NCBI GenBank assembly: GCA_015847255.1
Contig: JADLZK010002804.1
Location: forward strand, 1 to 64,000
Source: Hyparrhenia diplandra
Taxonomy: Eukaryota; Streptophyta; Magnoliopsida; Poales; Poaceae
Direction of reading: 5' to 3'
DNA: 64,000 nt
Position 1 is the stretch's first letter. The number at the start of each line of letters is the position of its first letter. Positions 1 to 13,100 of the stretch are shown here, piece after piece. The notes under the pieces were generated by a model. The model was not told the origin of the DNA. It saw nothing but the letters and a program-made list of their open reading frames with translations, and searched no databases. Both the position numbers and the translations under genes were made by a program.

Positions 1-1639
1 AGTCCCCGATCTCCTACCCGACGTGCCCCGAATTAGCAGCGGCGCCGGCGCCTCCATCACCCACCGTAGACACCGTCTCGCCCGTGAGCGCGGCTGCCCT
101 TCGTCCACCCACGCGTACTACGCAGAGCCGGCGAACGCTGATCGGATCGGAGCAGCGGCACACGACGGTGCTTTGCCCCAGACCAGAAGCAGCAACCCAT
201 GGCATGATGCACCCAGTCCTACGCGAAAAACAAAAATACTTGCACGGAGTTTTCAGTCGCATCGTTCTCTGATCTCTTGCAGCGTCGCGGATTTGGCAAT
301 CGAGTGCGGGCGGCGGTGCTTTCTCGTGCGTGCGTGGCCGGAGTCCGACTCGCACGCTGCTGCCGCCCGGTGAGCATGCAATGGTTGACCTGTCGTCCGC
401 AAGAACCGCCGCGCACGTACGTGTTACTACTATTCTTTTCAGATTCAGAGAGAGAGAGATGGTCCGGCTGGCCCTGGGAGTTGGCGTTGTTTCTCCCTTC
501 AGACAACGGTCACAACTCGAGGGACACGATTGCTGTGTGATTTTGGCCGGAACCAAGCTACGAACCTAGCTAGGATCTGAATCGAGCGAGCTTGCTTTTT
601 TTTATCCCATTTGATCGTGAGAGTTCATTCATATTCATATTCTACCTAATACATACACATATATAAGTATACGTGCTCTAGTAGTCAGTAGCTAGTTACT
701 GGTGAGGGAAAGAAAAGGGGGAAGGAAAAAGGCCACACAACACACAAAAGCAAATGGGCAGAATGGACTTGAAGTTATAAGCAGTGCCATAAGCGTACCG
801 TCATTACTATGAAAGGAAAATTCCTAGATTTGCATAAAGGACCTCCCTGCTTTTGAGCAAATTGGGTTTAGTATTTTTGTTGGGTGTAGTGCTTTTAATT
901 GATTGGGAGGTATCTTCCTCACTCATTCACAGGGTATATCCATCATTTCATCTAGCTAGGTTCTGCCTACGCACCACATAAAAGGGGATTCCATAAATAA
1001 ATGCCACTCGACTATATTTCTTTAATTTAGCAAGTGGGTAACAAATCCTAAGCAAACCCAATGACCTCACACAATTTTTTCCAAAGAAAGACATGTAGTA
1101 TATATATATTGTTCTGTAATTGGCAATAGCAACGAGTTCACATGAACTGTTTGGTCTCGTATTAACAATAGCAATATCTTCGCAAAAAAAGCAATATTAC
1201 AAACGCAGGAAATTGGGAGGAGTATCATGGAGACTTTCCACAAAAAGTTTGTAGCTCGAAATGTAGGATAATGCTATGAGAGCCTATATGAGCTATGACC
1301 TTAGACATATCGTTTTCTCTGGTTTTCTTTTGGTCATTCAATCAGCCTCTGATTCTGAGAAAGCATGCACGAGACATGAATAAAAAGAAGAAAAAATAAA
1401 AATGCATAAATTAAAAAGAGACAAAAAAAAACAATTTAAAGAAAATAGCCCCTAGTAGTAGTGTAGAGAGAGAGAGAGAAATACCGTAGGTGTGCCCATG
1501 CGCCCACGCCCAATAGCATGGCTTCTCTGGCGCTGTACCTTTCAGCTTTATAATCAGCCCCTCCCAAGCAAATCCCCAGGCTCCACTCTCTCCCTCCCTC
1601 CTCCTCCTTCCTCTCCTCAAAACTCTCTCCTGACCTGAA
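1..1639. other. Upstream region of GAMYB, no gene seen
   Basis: The first 560 bases are GC-rich with overlapping open frames on both strands, none of which resembles a known protein or keeps one convincing frame. From 600 the sequence becomes AT-rich, with a TA run near 1100 and a GA microsatellite near 1466-1481. It probably holds the GAMYB promoter, but I can name no specific element. Confidence 0.4.
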
Positions 1640-2356
1640 AATTCTCCACATACTCTGGTGATAAGTGGTGGTGGCATCTCGCTTAGGCGAGATCCCCTCC
1701 CCCCCTCCTCCTCCTCCGGTTTCTGCTCCACCTCCTCTGCTCTGCTCCACTCCACCCAAGTCCTTCTTCCCTGCAATCCGCTGGTCAGCAGGTCACATAC
1801 AGCAGAGGAGGAGTCCATTGGAGGAGCTCAGCTAAACTCCACCCTGGGCTCGATCGGCACCGGCGGCTGCGAGATTCCGCAAGGTGCGCTGACTCTTTCC
1901 TAGTGTCCTTGCTGAATTCCGATTTGTTTCCGGCGTCAGGTGGTGATCTGAATTTTGGTCCTCCTCCGTCCCAATTCTGCTCTGGACCTCCGAGAATTGC
2001 CGTCCTTGGGACGCGGGGAGTGCTGTTCACGGCGTGTGGGGCTTTGATCTGTGAATTATGGGAGACGGAGCCACCTTTTTCCCTCTCGCCTTTACCCGAT
2101 ATCTCGTGTGAACACCTGTGTGTGGGTGACAGTGATACCACTCTGCTTTGTTGGGTTGGGAGTTCTTGAGCTGGAGTGCTGGATAGTCTAGTTTAGCCGT
2201 TAATTCAAGTCCTTGTTTCCGTTTTTCTCTCCGCTGAATTTGGGAATTCGGTGATTTCCATCTGCTAATAAATGCTACTTTTTTTCGTGCTTATTATCTT
2301 GAATAATAAATCTAAAGTGGTAATCTAATACTCCACTCCTATGTTCTGCCTGACAG
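1640..2356 (+). other. GAMYB 5' leader exon and leader intron
   Basis: A pyrimidine-rich stretch (CCTCCTCCTCC-type) around 1560-1790 leads into a likely non-coding exon ending at 1883 (CAAG|gtgcgc). A leader intron would run 1884-2356, ending in gcctgacag just before the coding exon. Long leaders with an intron are known for cereal GAMYB genes. The exon start is inferred only. Confidence 0.45.
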
Positions 2357-5300
2357 GCAGCGCGCGCGATACCGGGTCAAGAGCGAGGGCGACGGCGGCT
2401 GCGAGATGATGCTGCAGGACCAGATGGACTCGCCGGTGGCCGACGACGTCAGCAGCGGAGGCGGGTCGCCTCGCTCCCTCACAGGGGCGCCGGGCCTCCC
2501 CGGAACCTGAAGAAAGGGCCCTGGACGTCGGCGGAGGACGCCATCCTGGTGGACTACGTCAAGAAGCACGGCGAAGGCAACTGGAACGCGGTGCAGAAGA
2601 ACACGGGGCTGTTCCGCTGCGGCAAGAGCTGCCGCCTCCGCTGGGCGAACCACCTCAGGCCCAACCTCAAGAAGGGGCCTTCACCCCCGAGGAGGAGCGC
2701 CTCATCATCCAGCTCCACGCCAAGATGGGGAACAAGTGGGCGAGGATGGCTGCTCATGTAAGTTCCCTGCCGAATTTCTGCACATCCGTAGTATTTCAGT
2801 CTGCACATGTCGAATACTTGATTCCCTGCTCTGCGGTCTGATCAGGTCGGAAGTTTGCAGGGAGAATTCATGTGTTCGTTGGGCCCTTTATTACGTATGC
2901 GTGCAGTCTTTAATTTAGGATGTGTATTTCGTGTGCACGTTCTGGAACTGTAATGATCTGTCCATGTTGCTTAATGTTGCTGTTCTGCAGTAACTCATCT
3001 GATTTTCTACTTTAATTCAATAAATACCAATCTTGTGGCTCAAAATTTAGGTTTGCTGACTTTCCGGTAGCAACCTGCTAAAATCCTCGTGGTATCAAAG
3101 GTTCTGGTCCACAAGTGCTAATTTTCTAGTATCACTCCTGATCTGTGATACCAAGCAATGATCACTTTCAAATATTTTTTTTTAGCTTTGGTTTTCAACT
3201 CCATATGACTTGTCATTGTTACTCTTTTATGGATAAAGACGTAGTCAGTAGTCATATTCAAAGGTAGGAATACTTCACCTGAGCAGCAAAGATAGGCAGA
3301 TAGCTACTGCAGAAGCTGACTCTGGTTTCTCCTTCACTGCCTTGGTACTATTTTCTTCTTTAAATTTCAACAGTCATCTGGAGGGAGCGATTATATCTTT
3401 GAATTGAACTCCTACCTTCTGAGTCTCTGGATAACTCGTGTTCTCAATCCCATTTTTTTTCAAAGCCTACCAACTCGTGTTCTCAATCCCATTTTTTTTC
3501 AAAGGCTACCACTCTAGTCGGGCGACGTGTGCGACCACACGTATTTCATTAGGATGGTAGAAATACACAGCACACCTCCCTTGCTGAGTTACCTTGGGAA
3601 GCCTAGACACACAGGATAGGATACACAGCTAACAATAGTCGGACTGCCTTCATCTGGCATGCAAGTTACTTGATGACAAGGTGTCTGAGTTGAGAACTTA
3701 TGATATATTTTTGTATGACCAAGTAGTACTGCCATTTTTACTTGCCATAGTGTATGTGCTCGCTACAATTTGGCAAGATATGAATTCTAGTCCATTGAAA
3801 GTTACAGCCACGCCCCAGTGTCTTCAATTGAAAAATACGCTACTATGTTTTGAATTGTTTAATATGTCTTACCTTTGTGCATATGTTCCTAGTTAGTTCC
3901 TATTTTTACTCTTAACAATTTGTGCATATTTTTTTCTATACTATCGCCATTAACCTTGAATGCTCTTCTCAGTTGCCAGGGCGTACTGACAATGAAATTA
4001 AGAACTACTGGAACACTCGAATAAAGAGATGTCAAAGAGCTAGCCTTCCTATCTATCCTGCTAGTGTATGCAATCAATCTTCAAATGAAGATCAGCAAGT
4101 GTCTGGTGATTTTAATGGTGGCGAGAACATATCCAATGATCTTCCATCTGGGAATAGCCTTTATCTACCAGATTTTACCAGTGACAATTTCATTGCTAAT
4201 CCGGAGGCTATATCCTATGCACCACAGTTCTCAGCTGTTTCAATAAGCAATTTGCTCGGCCAAAGCTTTGGATCAAAAAACTATAGCTTCATGGATCAGG
4301 TAGACCATGCAGGGATGCTGAAACAATCTGGCTGTGTGCTTCCTGCATTGAGTGATGCTATTGACGGTGTGCTTTCCTCAGTTGATCATTTTTCAAATGA
4401 CTCTGAGAAGCTCAAGCAGGCTTTAGGTTTTGATTATCTTACTGAAGCCAATGCTAGCAGCAAGAGTATTGCACCTTTCGGGGGTTGCACTTACTGGCAG
4501 CCATGCCTTTTTAAATGGCAACTTCTCTGCTTCTAGGCCCACAAATGGTCCTTTGAAGATGGAGCTCCCTTCACTCCAAGATACTGAATCTGATCCAAAT
4601 AGCTGGCTCAAGTATACTGTGGCTCCTGCAATGCAGCCTACTGAGTTAGTAGATCCTTACCTGCAGTCTCCATCAGTGACCCCTTCTGTGAAATCTGAGT
4701 GTGCATCTCCGAGGAACAGTGGTCTTTTGGAAGAGCTGCTTCATGAAGCTCAGGCACTAAGATCTGGGAAGAACCAACAACCATCGGTCCGAAGTTCAAG
4801 TTCTTCTGCTGGCACACCTTGTGAGACTACTACGGTGGTTAGCCCAGAGGTTGATATGGGCCAGGAATATTGGGAAGAACAGCACAGTCCTTACCTCAGT
4901 GAATATGCTCATTTTAGTGGAAATTCTTTCACTGAATCCACTCCTGTTAGCGCTGCATCACCTGATATCTTTTTTTTTTTTTTTTTTTTTTTTTTTCAGT
5001 TCTCCAAAATATCTCCTGGTGAGTACATTTTCATCGCCGATCCTATCTTTCAATAATCAGTTTGATTAGCTGAGTTACTAGATGCTTATTCATTTGCAGC
5101 ACAAAGCCCTTCAATGGGCTCTGGTGAGCAGGCGTTAGAGCCTAAGCATGAACCAGCAGCTTCACCTCATCCTGAACACTTGAGGCCTGATGCATTATTC
5201 TCTGGGAACACTGCTGATCCATCCATTTTCAACACTGCCATAGCAATGCTCATGGGCAATGGCACTAATGCCGAGTACAAACCTGTTCTTGGTGATGGAA

Positions 5301-5365
5301 TTGTGCTCGATTCTTCCTCATGGAACACCATGCCACATGCTTTTCAAATGTCGGAATTCAAATGA
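2357..5365 (+). CDS. GAMYB: GAMYB, gibberellin-regulated R2R3-MYB transcription factor (frame broken in places)
   Basis: This nuclear R2R3-MYB activates gibberellin-responsive genes in aleurone and anther. Three coding exons are visible: 2357-2757 (R2 and the start of R3, including KKGPWTSAEDAILVDYVKKH and GLFRCGKSCRLRWANHLRPN), 3973-5018 (rest of R3, LPGRTDNEIKNYWNTRIKR, then the family-specific middle) and 5100-5365 (C-terminus ending AFQMSEFK, as in rice GAMYB). Splice sites fit: CAT|gtaag, ctcag|TTG, CCTG|gtgag, tgcag|CAC. The frame is damaged. The expected ATG before YRVKSE reads gcgATACCGG, about 2 bases short. There is an extra base at 2475-2481, one G missing from the run at 2674-2677 (KKGAFTPEEE lost) and an extra T at 4485-4486. 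An in-frame run of 27 T adds about eight Phe. Family identity is near certain; whether this copy is functional or mis-sequenced is open. Confidence 0.93.
4560..4580 (+). promoter_or_regulatory. miR159 target site in GAMYB
   Basis: The coding sequence for MELPSLQ contains the conserved GAMYB miR159 complementary site (core GGAGCTCCCTTCACTCCA). miR159 restricts GAMYB transcript in most tissues. The site is intact despite the frameshifts around it. Confidence 0.85.
4970..4996 (+). repeat. Homopolymer T27 inside the GAMYB coding exon
   Basis: Twenty-seven T follow GATATC and precede CAG. Rice GAMYB has a single Phe codon here (DIFQ). The 24 extra bases keep the frame and would encode nine consecutive Phe. 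The run also mimics a polypyrimidine tract followed by CAG, so it could act as a cryptic 3' splice site. Confidence 0.8.
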
Positions 5366-8300
5366 GTTCCATGTACTTCTTTGTGATGCTGAAGGGTTTC
5401 TTGCTGCTTGTTCTGGGGTCAATGTCAGGGGAAGGCCTCGTTGATCGAGACGCTGCATTCCTGACAGAGATCCTTGAGGGCGTGCAGGTGCAGCAGCTAC
5501 CAGATGTGATCTTCATGCGAATAGTCAGTCCTTTTGTCTAATAAAGTGCATCAAGATAAGCCAGATATTAATTTTTGTTGCTTTGTATTAGAGAACCGTT
5601 TTTTTGTCATTTGTCAGGATTCTGTTGGAAACGTGTCATGATTTTTGTTTGAACAATTTAAGATCGGTTATTGATATTGTGCTGTGTGCTATCACCTGAT
5701 GCATTTGCATGTGGGTAGCAATTTGTTTAATAAGTATACACTGTCATTACTGCTGGCACATCGTTTGTGATATTAAATTGAGAAATCATATGCATGTATC
5801 ATGTTTGGGCTCCTGATTGAGTGAAAGGGCCAATCCTTGCACCACCAGTTCTAGCTTTACCTTCCTTTGAAAATCTGCTAGCTTTAGCTGATGGCTGAAA
5901 GAAAAAAGCAAGGATAAGATGCCAGGTGATGAATGATTAAGGTTGCAATATTGTGGCTTCAGAGTTGGAACCCAAAAGATGTTGTGTCATCTACGACACT
6001 AGGAGGAGGTCGCGACATTGCACGGTCGCAAACGGTGTGTACCTAACTTCTCTGATATCAGTTCTTGCGCTGGATTCGTCCTTTTGGTTTCACACGATCA
6101 GTTTCTTTTATTCGTTCATTCTGTGTGCTGCACATCCTCGGACTTAGTATTTATTATATTTTTATTGTGGTTTTCTTGTATCTTCTCGTTGGGCCTGCAT
6201 GGTGCAAGCCATGTCTGCACTATTTCTTTTACACTTTTCGGACTCCATTTTGAATTCAGGATCCTCAAAAGTAGTGATAGAAAAACAAGGATTCAAATAG
6301 TTGCCAATTGTAATCCTAGCGGAGTTTGGAAGGTAGGTAATCTTTCTAATGGAGCATTTGGATACTAGGCATGAAGAACTAAAGGAGACCAGACAATTTA
6401 CACAAATGAAAGTTTCCATACGTTGAACCCATCTTAGATTTCCAAGATTTTCCTATGGATTAAGCGATAAGAATTTTATAGGATTTTGATATGCTCATCG
6501 GTCTTTTTAAGAAAAAAGGACACATAGGACAATAAGAAATATTCCAAATCTTAAAATTTCCCTGTCAATTAAGGGAACTTTTGGCACCAATGCTCAGTTG
6601 AACATAAGCAGAGGCGGAGCTTAAAACAATACTATCATAATCAATGGTGCATGATGAATCAAGTTAGTCATTTATTATTGTGTGTCTATTAAGAGAAATT
6701 AAAATCCTAGGGGTGGCCATGGCCTAGGTTAGCCGGGATCCTCCATCCCTGAAACATAGGCTTGCTAAGCAACAAAACCAGAGTGTAGTTCTCATTCGAA
6801 TTTGACGATCTAACCTAAAACAAAGAACATTTTGCAAAATCTAATACACTAAAACCAGTCAAAAACGTTATGAAGCAATGAAAGAACATCGTCGGTTGAA
6901 TAGTCAAGTACAACATAAGATCAACACCTCTGATCCTGTTGTTCTTCCATGTGTCGGGGTGATGCGGCGTCTGCCTCTCTCATGATGGACTAGAGAAGGT
7001 GGGGTTCTATGTCAAAGTGAACCTTGTAACCTGGAGCACTGTCCCCCCCTATATATAACACTATGCAATGAGGGCTCATCAATGCATTGGGTAGGGTTCA
7101 TGAGTCAAGAGTTAAACTTAGCCGAGGGCCATGAACCATGTAATTTTAGTCGCAGAGGGCTCCCGCCTCCTATATACTTCTTACACCGTTCCAAAAATAG
7201 ATGAAATTTTAGGCTAGTAATAAAGTGTCGTAGTCAAATTCAATCCATTCATCCATGTATCCGGACACATACTATCTAGGTTCAAGTTAAAAAACTTTAA
7301 ATAAACCTCAGATCAAACTAACGTAATAAAAATAAAGCTAACTTCATATAGTTTGGTTCTTTTTTTGGTGAAAAGGTAACCCAAAAAGTGTTATAACACT
7401 CTCACATCAATTTTTGAGAGCTAAATAAACATTAAATTGAGTTAAAAAAACTAATTGTATAGTTTAGTTGGCATGAGTCAGGACCAAACTTAGCCAAGGG
7501 CCATAATCCGGTATAAATCAAAAAACGTAATAAAGCTAATATATTTCTTCATATAGTTTCTCTTAAATTCCTATTTCCTAATGTTTTAATCTTTTTCGTA
7601 TCCGAAGCTCGGAACAAAGGTAATGGCAATGGCAGCAGAGGACGAGTCTGGGGGCGCGCGCAGCTGCGTAGTGTGATGTGTGATGTGTGCGCCGGCCCCG
7701 CCTGCAGCCCATCACGCGATGTGCGTGGTGGCATGCATGATTTGGGCACGAGCGAGAGGCCAGGCAGCGCCCACGCAGGAGCAGGATCCGTGCACGCCTG
7801 TTCTTTGGTCTGCACCATCTTGAACACGTCCTTGAAAGCAGCTTGTTCAACACGTACGTCCTTGAACGAACAGACCTGTCATCAGGATAGGATCTCCATC
7901 TTTTGCGCTGTGTAGCCTCCCTTAGCCTTTTTTTTTTTTTTCTTTGTTTTTTTGTTATAATAAATAACTGAAACTCTAGTGCTGTGTGTGTTGTGTCAAT
8001 GCACGCATGTGGATTGTCTCCCTTCAGATTAGAGTTCCAGCAGTGAGGTCAGCATGGCAAAACCCATTTTTTCAGCATGGCACGCAGTACGTTACCCACT
8101 CTCGACTGCTGACTCCCCAAAGTTGTTGTGTGTTCAAGAAGAGAACCACGTACGCGTGGCTGGTCTGTTGCGTTGCATGCCTAACGCGCGCTTGCGATTG
8201 CGTTACATGCATACATGAGACAAACATGCATGAGCAGTGTCGCGCTCTTGCTTAAATAGTTGGCATCGACGTGTTCACAAATGCAACCAGGGGATGAATC

Positions 8301-8560
8301 CACGGCGCTTTTTCTGCTGGCAGCTGCCGTCGCTTCGTCGAGAGTGGGTTGACCATTGCGCATTGCAGCCCTGCAGGCAGTGTCGTTCAAGACTACAGTA
8401 CGATTTCTACCGTACTCACAGGACGTCGTCAGTAGTAATACTGTACAGGATGAATTACAAAAAAATGACGTGCAGTGCAAAATGTACTACAATACTGATG
8501 TGTTTCGGTTAAAAGCATACTATAGCTGGACGCGCCACTTTGCGCTTTGCCGGATCGATT
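5366..8560. other. GAMYB 3' UTR and intergenic DNA, no gene seen
   Basis: The GAMYB 3' UTR probably ends by about 5650. The rest has only short open frames without recognisable similarity. A stretch near 7180-7215 resembles the end of a Stowaway-like MITE (ttacaccgttccaaaaatag), but no partner end was found. A T-rich tract lies at 7929-7950. Confidence 0.35.
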
Positions 8561-9049
8561 CGTCCGTCACCGTCAGCACGCACAGCATTCAGCGGAGCAC
8601 GAGCTGATTGAAGCGACACGCGAGGCGCAGCTGCAGAGCCCAGCCTGCGGCCGCGCCTCCGATCCGACAGCGTAGTAGCCAACCTGCGCCAGCACACCAC
8701 CGCAAATTTCACCGCTGCGCTGCGCTGTCGTGGTGTCGCTCCACGCCTGCCTTCGCCCTTTCCCGCCGCCCCATTCCGGCGTTCGCGCGGCCACGGGCCC
8801 CACCCACTGTTATCCGGGCCCCGCGCGTCAGGGCCACCACCGTCAGCCGCACGGAGCCGTCACCGTCACCCCGGCCAAGCGCCAACGCCGCAACGCAGAC
8901 GGAACGGCGGGGCCCGCCACTCCGCCCCGACTTTCTGCCGCTACTACCTGCTAGCCTGCTCTGCTCTGCTGCTACTCCGGCTGCCGCTTGCTTTTCCTTT
9001 TACTCCCCCCCTCCTCTTCGGGCGATCGCCATCGCCGCCGCCGCCGCCC

Positions 9050-10101
9050 ACCGCCCACTCCTGACTCAACTCCACCACACCCGCTGCGCGACCGCAGCCG
9101 AAAGTGGCGGGGCGGTGGTCCAAACCAAACTCCCGACCACTACCCAAACACTCTCGGCTTTGTATCCCGTTGCGCGGATACACGCGCGCACGTTTCGCGC
9201 ATACAGCACGCCAGTACGCCACTGCCCTGCTGGCTTTGACCTCGCGGGCGATCCCTTTGCTGTTCTTGACTCGGCTTTCGCCTCCGTTGCTTCCTGCATC
9301 CTGCCCCTGGTTGCTGTCATCGCCACAGGGCTTCGGTTTCACTGCCGTTGTCCGCTTCTTCTCCTTCTGTTGCTGCTGTTTGGAGTTTTCCCCAGGCCTC
9401 GCTCGCTCCCAGGTGCTGGGCTGCTGCGGCTTAGTTTCCTTCATTCAAAGGTACGTGCGCTCCTCCTTGCTGTACCCATCTGGTTGAACTGGGGGTTGTA
9501 CTACTTGGATGAGCTTCGGCTTGGCTCTGGGATGGATGATCTAGCTTCGCTGATCTGTGGATTTGGGTCATGGTGCCGAGCTGTTAGGGTGGAAGATCTG
9601 TTCGCACTTTGCTCGATCAGAAGTGAAGGTGGCGGTTCGTGTGCCAGGATCGGATTTATTTACCCCTCGGATTGGGGGTTAGGTTTTGATATTAGAATCT
9701 GGGGAACCTATTATTTGCTAGAATGATGGTATACCATCGCTGATGATCTGGTGGTGAGTCTACAAATTTCGGGGTAGATTTGGTCGGTATCGCCAACAAG
9801 CGCCTGCTGTTGCTGATCTAGAGTTTAGCTTGTAAATTCTAGGCCGGACTTGTGCAGTTACGATTACAAGGGCTCCAATTGCAGTTACTGTCGTTTGATC
9901 TAATCTGCGTTAGCTTTGTTTTGTTGATTTTACCTTTTGAGAGAACCTCCTGATTTCCTGAATAAGCTTGGTTTAACTCGTGGCGGAACTTAATTTGCCT
10001 TCATTATTAAATTAGCATAGCAGAATATCTTCCCATTAATCCATACACTGCCGTTTTGTTCTACTCAGCTTAACCTCTCTATTTTCTTTTTGTTGTGGTA
10101 G
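9050..10101 (+). other. 5' leader exon and leader intron of the 10-kb membrane-protein gene
   Basis: A GC-rich leader ends at 9450 (TTCAAAG|gtacgt). A leader intron runs to 10101, with a T-rich end and ggtag acceptor, followed by the exon holding the start codon. The long open frame over 8608-9726 crosses the exon-intron boundary and is a composition artefact. Confidence 0.5.
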
Positions 10102-10128
10102 GTTTGTGTTGGAGGCTAAGAGGGTTAC

Positions 10129-10182
10129 ATGCAATGGCCCTTGAGGCAAAACAAGCTGTTCCGTGTTTCAAGAAAGTTTTGA
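10129..10182 (+). other. Upstream ORF overlapping the main start codon
   Basis: The first ATG of the second exon (10129) opens a 17-codon frame ending in TGA at 10180-10182. It overlaps the presumed true start at 10134 in another frame, so scanning ribosomes would meet it first. The effect on translation is inferred. Confidence 0.5.
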
Positions 10183-13100
10183 GGTTGTCCATTAGAAAAG
10201 GCTACAGATTTGTTTCGAACACCCTGTTCTTTTCGGTTTGGGTGTTTTTGCTCTATCTATTGTACAGATCATCACCAAGGCTCTTTGTGTTCCTGCTTTC
10301 TTCTTCACCTGTAATTATATGCACTGCTCTTCTTCTTGGAATCCTACTGAGCTATGGAGAAATTGATCTTCCTGAGGCTAGTGAAGATCACAATGGCACT
10401 CAGAAGTTTCAACTGTCAAGGTTGGAAATTCATCCAGTGATATCCACTTTGAAGCAAATCAGAGACCTTCAGTGCTTGAATTTAGGGAGAATGCATCAAA
10501 CTTCAAAAAGAGGGTAACTAAACAGACAGTTTCCTTCAGAGAGAGGGGCGACGAGCATGATGATCTTGATGATTATGTCCCTCTTCTGAAGAGAGCTGAT
10601 GAAGAAGACGACAGAGGTGATCGCCGTAACATACCTAGAAATACACCGTTTCCTTCTATGGTCAATCTTTGCCAGGAGTCTGGGATCGAGGAGGACATCA
10701 CCTTCACCAAGAAAAGACAATCAGAAGGTCCTTTTTTCATGCAGGATATGGTTGACTGTCAGACTAGCCTATTTGATGAGGCCCATCTGAGTGGTCTGAA
10801 TGACAAAGATACACACTTTGGTTTGTTTTCTTCTAGTGATAATGTTAATAAGCATGCTGAGATGGAGGAAAATCTAGTATTTGCAGATTCAGCAGCTAGT
10901 AAAGAGAGAGCTATTTCTGAAGCAAAGCAAACTGAAGAGCCTGCTTCTGTCCCTATTCACCAATGGGAAAAGAACGGCGAGCTTAATGTTGATACTAGCA
11001 ATGTTGTTGAGGACAACCTGCTTGATTCCTCTCTTGGCTCACCATGGGCAAGAGTTAGCAGTCAGGATGGTTCATCTGGTTTTGACTCTGATCAGGCTGA
11101 GAGTTCTTCTCCTGATGCTTCTATGACTGACATTGCTCCAGTTCTTGATGAGATTGACCCACTTTTGGGTGCTGATTCCAATCGCCCCAATCCTATTCCT
11201 AAGGATGATTCAGACACAGATTCTCATGTCTCAGAAGATCATCAAATTGATGACGATAGTAATGATGAAGGCGATGACATTGATGCTAAAGATAATGTGG
11301 AGGGGAAGACGAAAAATGATGGGAAGGAAGCTGCATTTCTTTGGACAGCAGATGATGAGAAGAATCTCATGGATCTTGGGTATTCTGAGATGGAAAGGAA
11401 CCGCAGATTGGAACTTTTGATGGCTAGACGAAGATCTAGGAAGAACATAAAGTTTGAAATTGATAACAACCTGACAGGCGTTAATAGCAATGGTGCGGTA
11501 GGAGTTCAGGTGATTTGTCACGCTTCCGTGCACATGTACTTCCTATTGCAGTGCCAAGGAGGAACCCTTTTGACCTTCCGTATGATTCTGAAGAAGCTGC
11601 AATTCCTGGCTCAGCTCCTTCAATTCTGCATGCACGGAAGAACCCATTTGATCTTCTCCTTGAACAGTCAAATGACAGTGTTGTCGTCCCTGCCCCAGAT
11701 AGTTTAAACTCTGGAGAATCTGTGATGTCTCCTCGTCATGACACGATCTTCAGAAGGCATGAAAGTTTTAACTTTGGAAGGATGGATGCGATCCAGGAGA
11801 AGCGTTTTTCTAGACTCAAGCCATATTTTGTCCCTGAAACTGTGGAATGGAATGCAAGCAATTTCCAAAGACAGTTCAGTGATAAGAGTGAGTCTAAAAT
11901 GAGCTCTATTACTGAATCTGATATTGCTTCTTCAGTTGCTGATCAGGAGGATCACAAGGACCATGATGAAAAGGACCTTGCAGATGTTGGAAGTGAATGC
12001 TCAGATGGTATCAACTCCATAGATGTTGAACTAGACAACAGTGACATTGATGACCGTGAAATTGCTCTACAGCACTTTGTCTTTGAAAGATCGCAAGAAA
12101 GGGAAGCACATCTTGCTTCAACTAAAGGAAAAGGTCATGAAGAAGATTATATGCCCAAGTCAGCTGGGAGTTCCACGATGCCTTTTCATGCCGTTCCTGA
12201 CCTGCTTAGCTGGGAAGATGGAGATGGTAAGCAAGTTTGATATGACCACTTCATTTGATTGCTTAATACCACCCTGTGTCTCGAATTGTAGGTCGTTTTG
12301 GCTTTTTCTAGATACATAGCTTTTGCTATGCACACCGAGATATACAATACATCTAGACACATAATAAAAGTTGTGTATGTAGAAAAGCCAAAACGACCTA
12401 TAAATTGGAATGGGGGGGTGTACTTGTTTTTACAGATTGATTAGAACCATGTCCCATCTTGCAGGTAGCAACAGCCTTGGTGCTAAACCTTCTTTCCAAC
12501 TTAACACAGAAGTTAAATGTTCAGAATGGGTTTCGTCCTCCAGGTTACCTATGGAGGGTGAATCTCATTCTGGGAACCTTCCAGAGTACCTTGACACTGA
12601 AGTTGTATCAAGCTCAAACACAGTTGTACTTGGTGCAAGCAATACAGCTGAGAAAGATGGAAATGTTGATCTCTTGTCCTATTCAAACAATGAAATGCCA
12701 TTAGATAACCTGATTCATGGGTCCATGGAGCTGCCTTCTGAATTTGTCACAGAAACATTGCCGGTCATATCTCGGGACCTACACCCTATCCCAGAGGAGA
12801 GAGTTGTTGAGAACTTCAACATGCAAGAAAAGCATGAAATGGCAATTTTACTGATTCAGCTGCTGCCTTGACTGGCCATGTAATCGAACAGCGCCGATGT
12901 TGGATCTGATGGAACCCAGGGCTCTGAAGTTGTTTCCTCGTATCCTCAAGGTAATGATGTCATCCAATCTCCATCAAGTGAACATGAAGAAATCTTGAAT
13001 CCCTTTGTTTTGATGGCTGCTGAACCTAAGAAGGTGGATATGAGTGACATGTATGACAAAGCAACTGCAAGATATATACTTGATTCTGATGACGAGGCTG

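Noticed and set aside
14..556. 180-codon minus-strand frame at the left edge
   Set aside because: Overlaps other frames of similar length on both strands and resembles no family.
8608..9726. 372-codon open frame on the + strand
   Set aside because: It crosses a clear leader exon/intron boundary (9450|9451), has low-complexity composition and no domain; it is a GC-driven artefact in the leader of the next gene.
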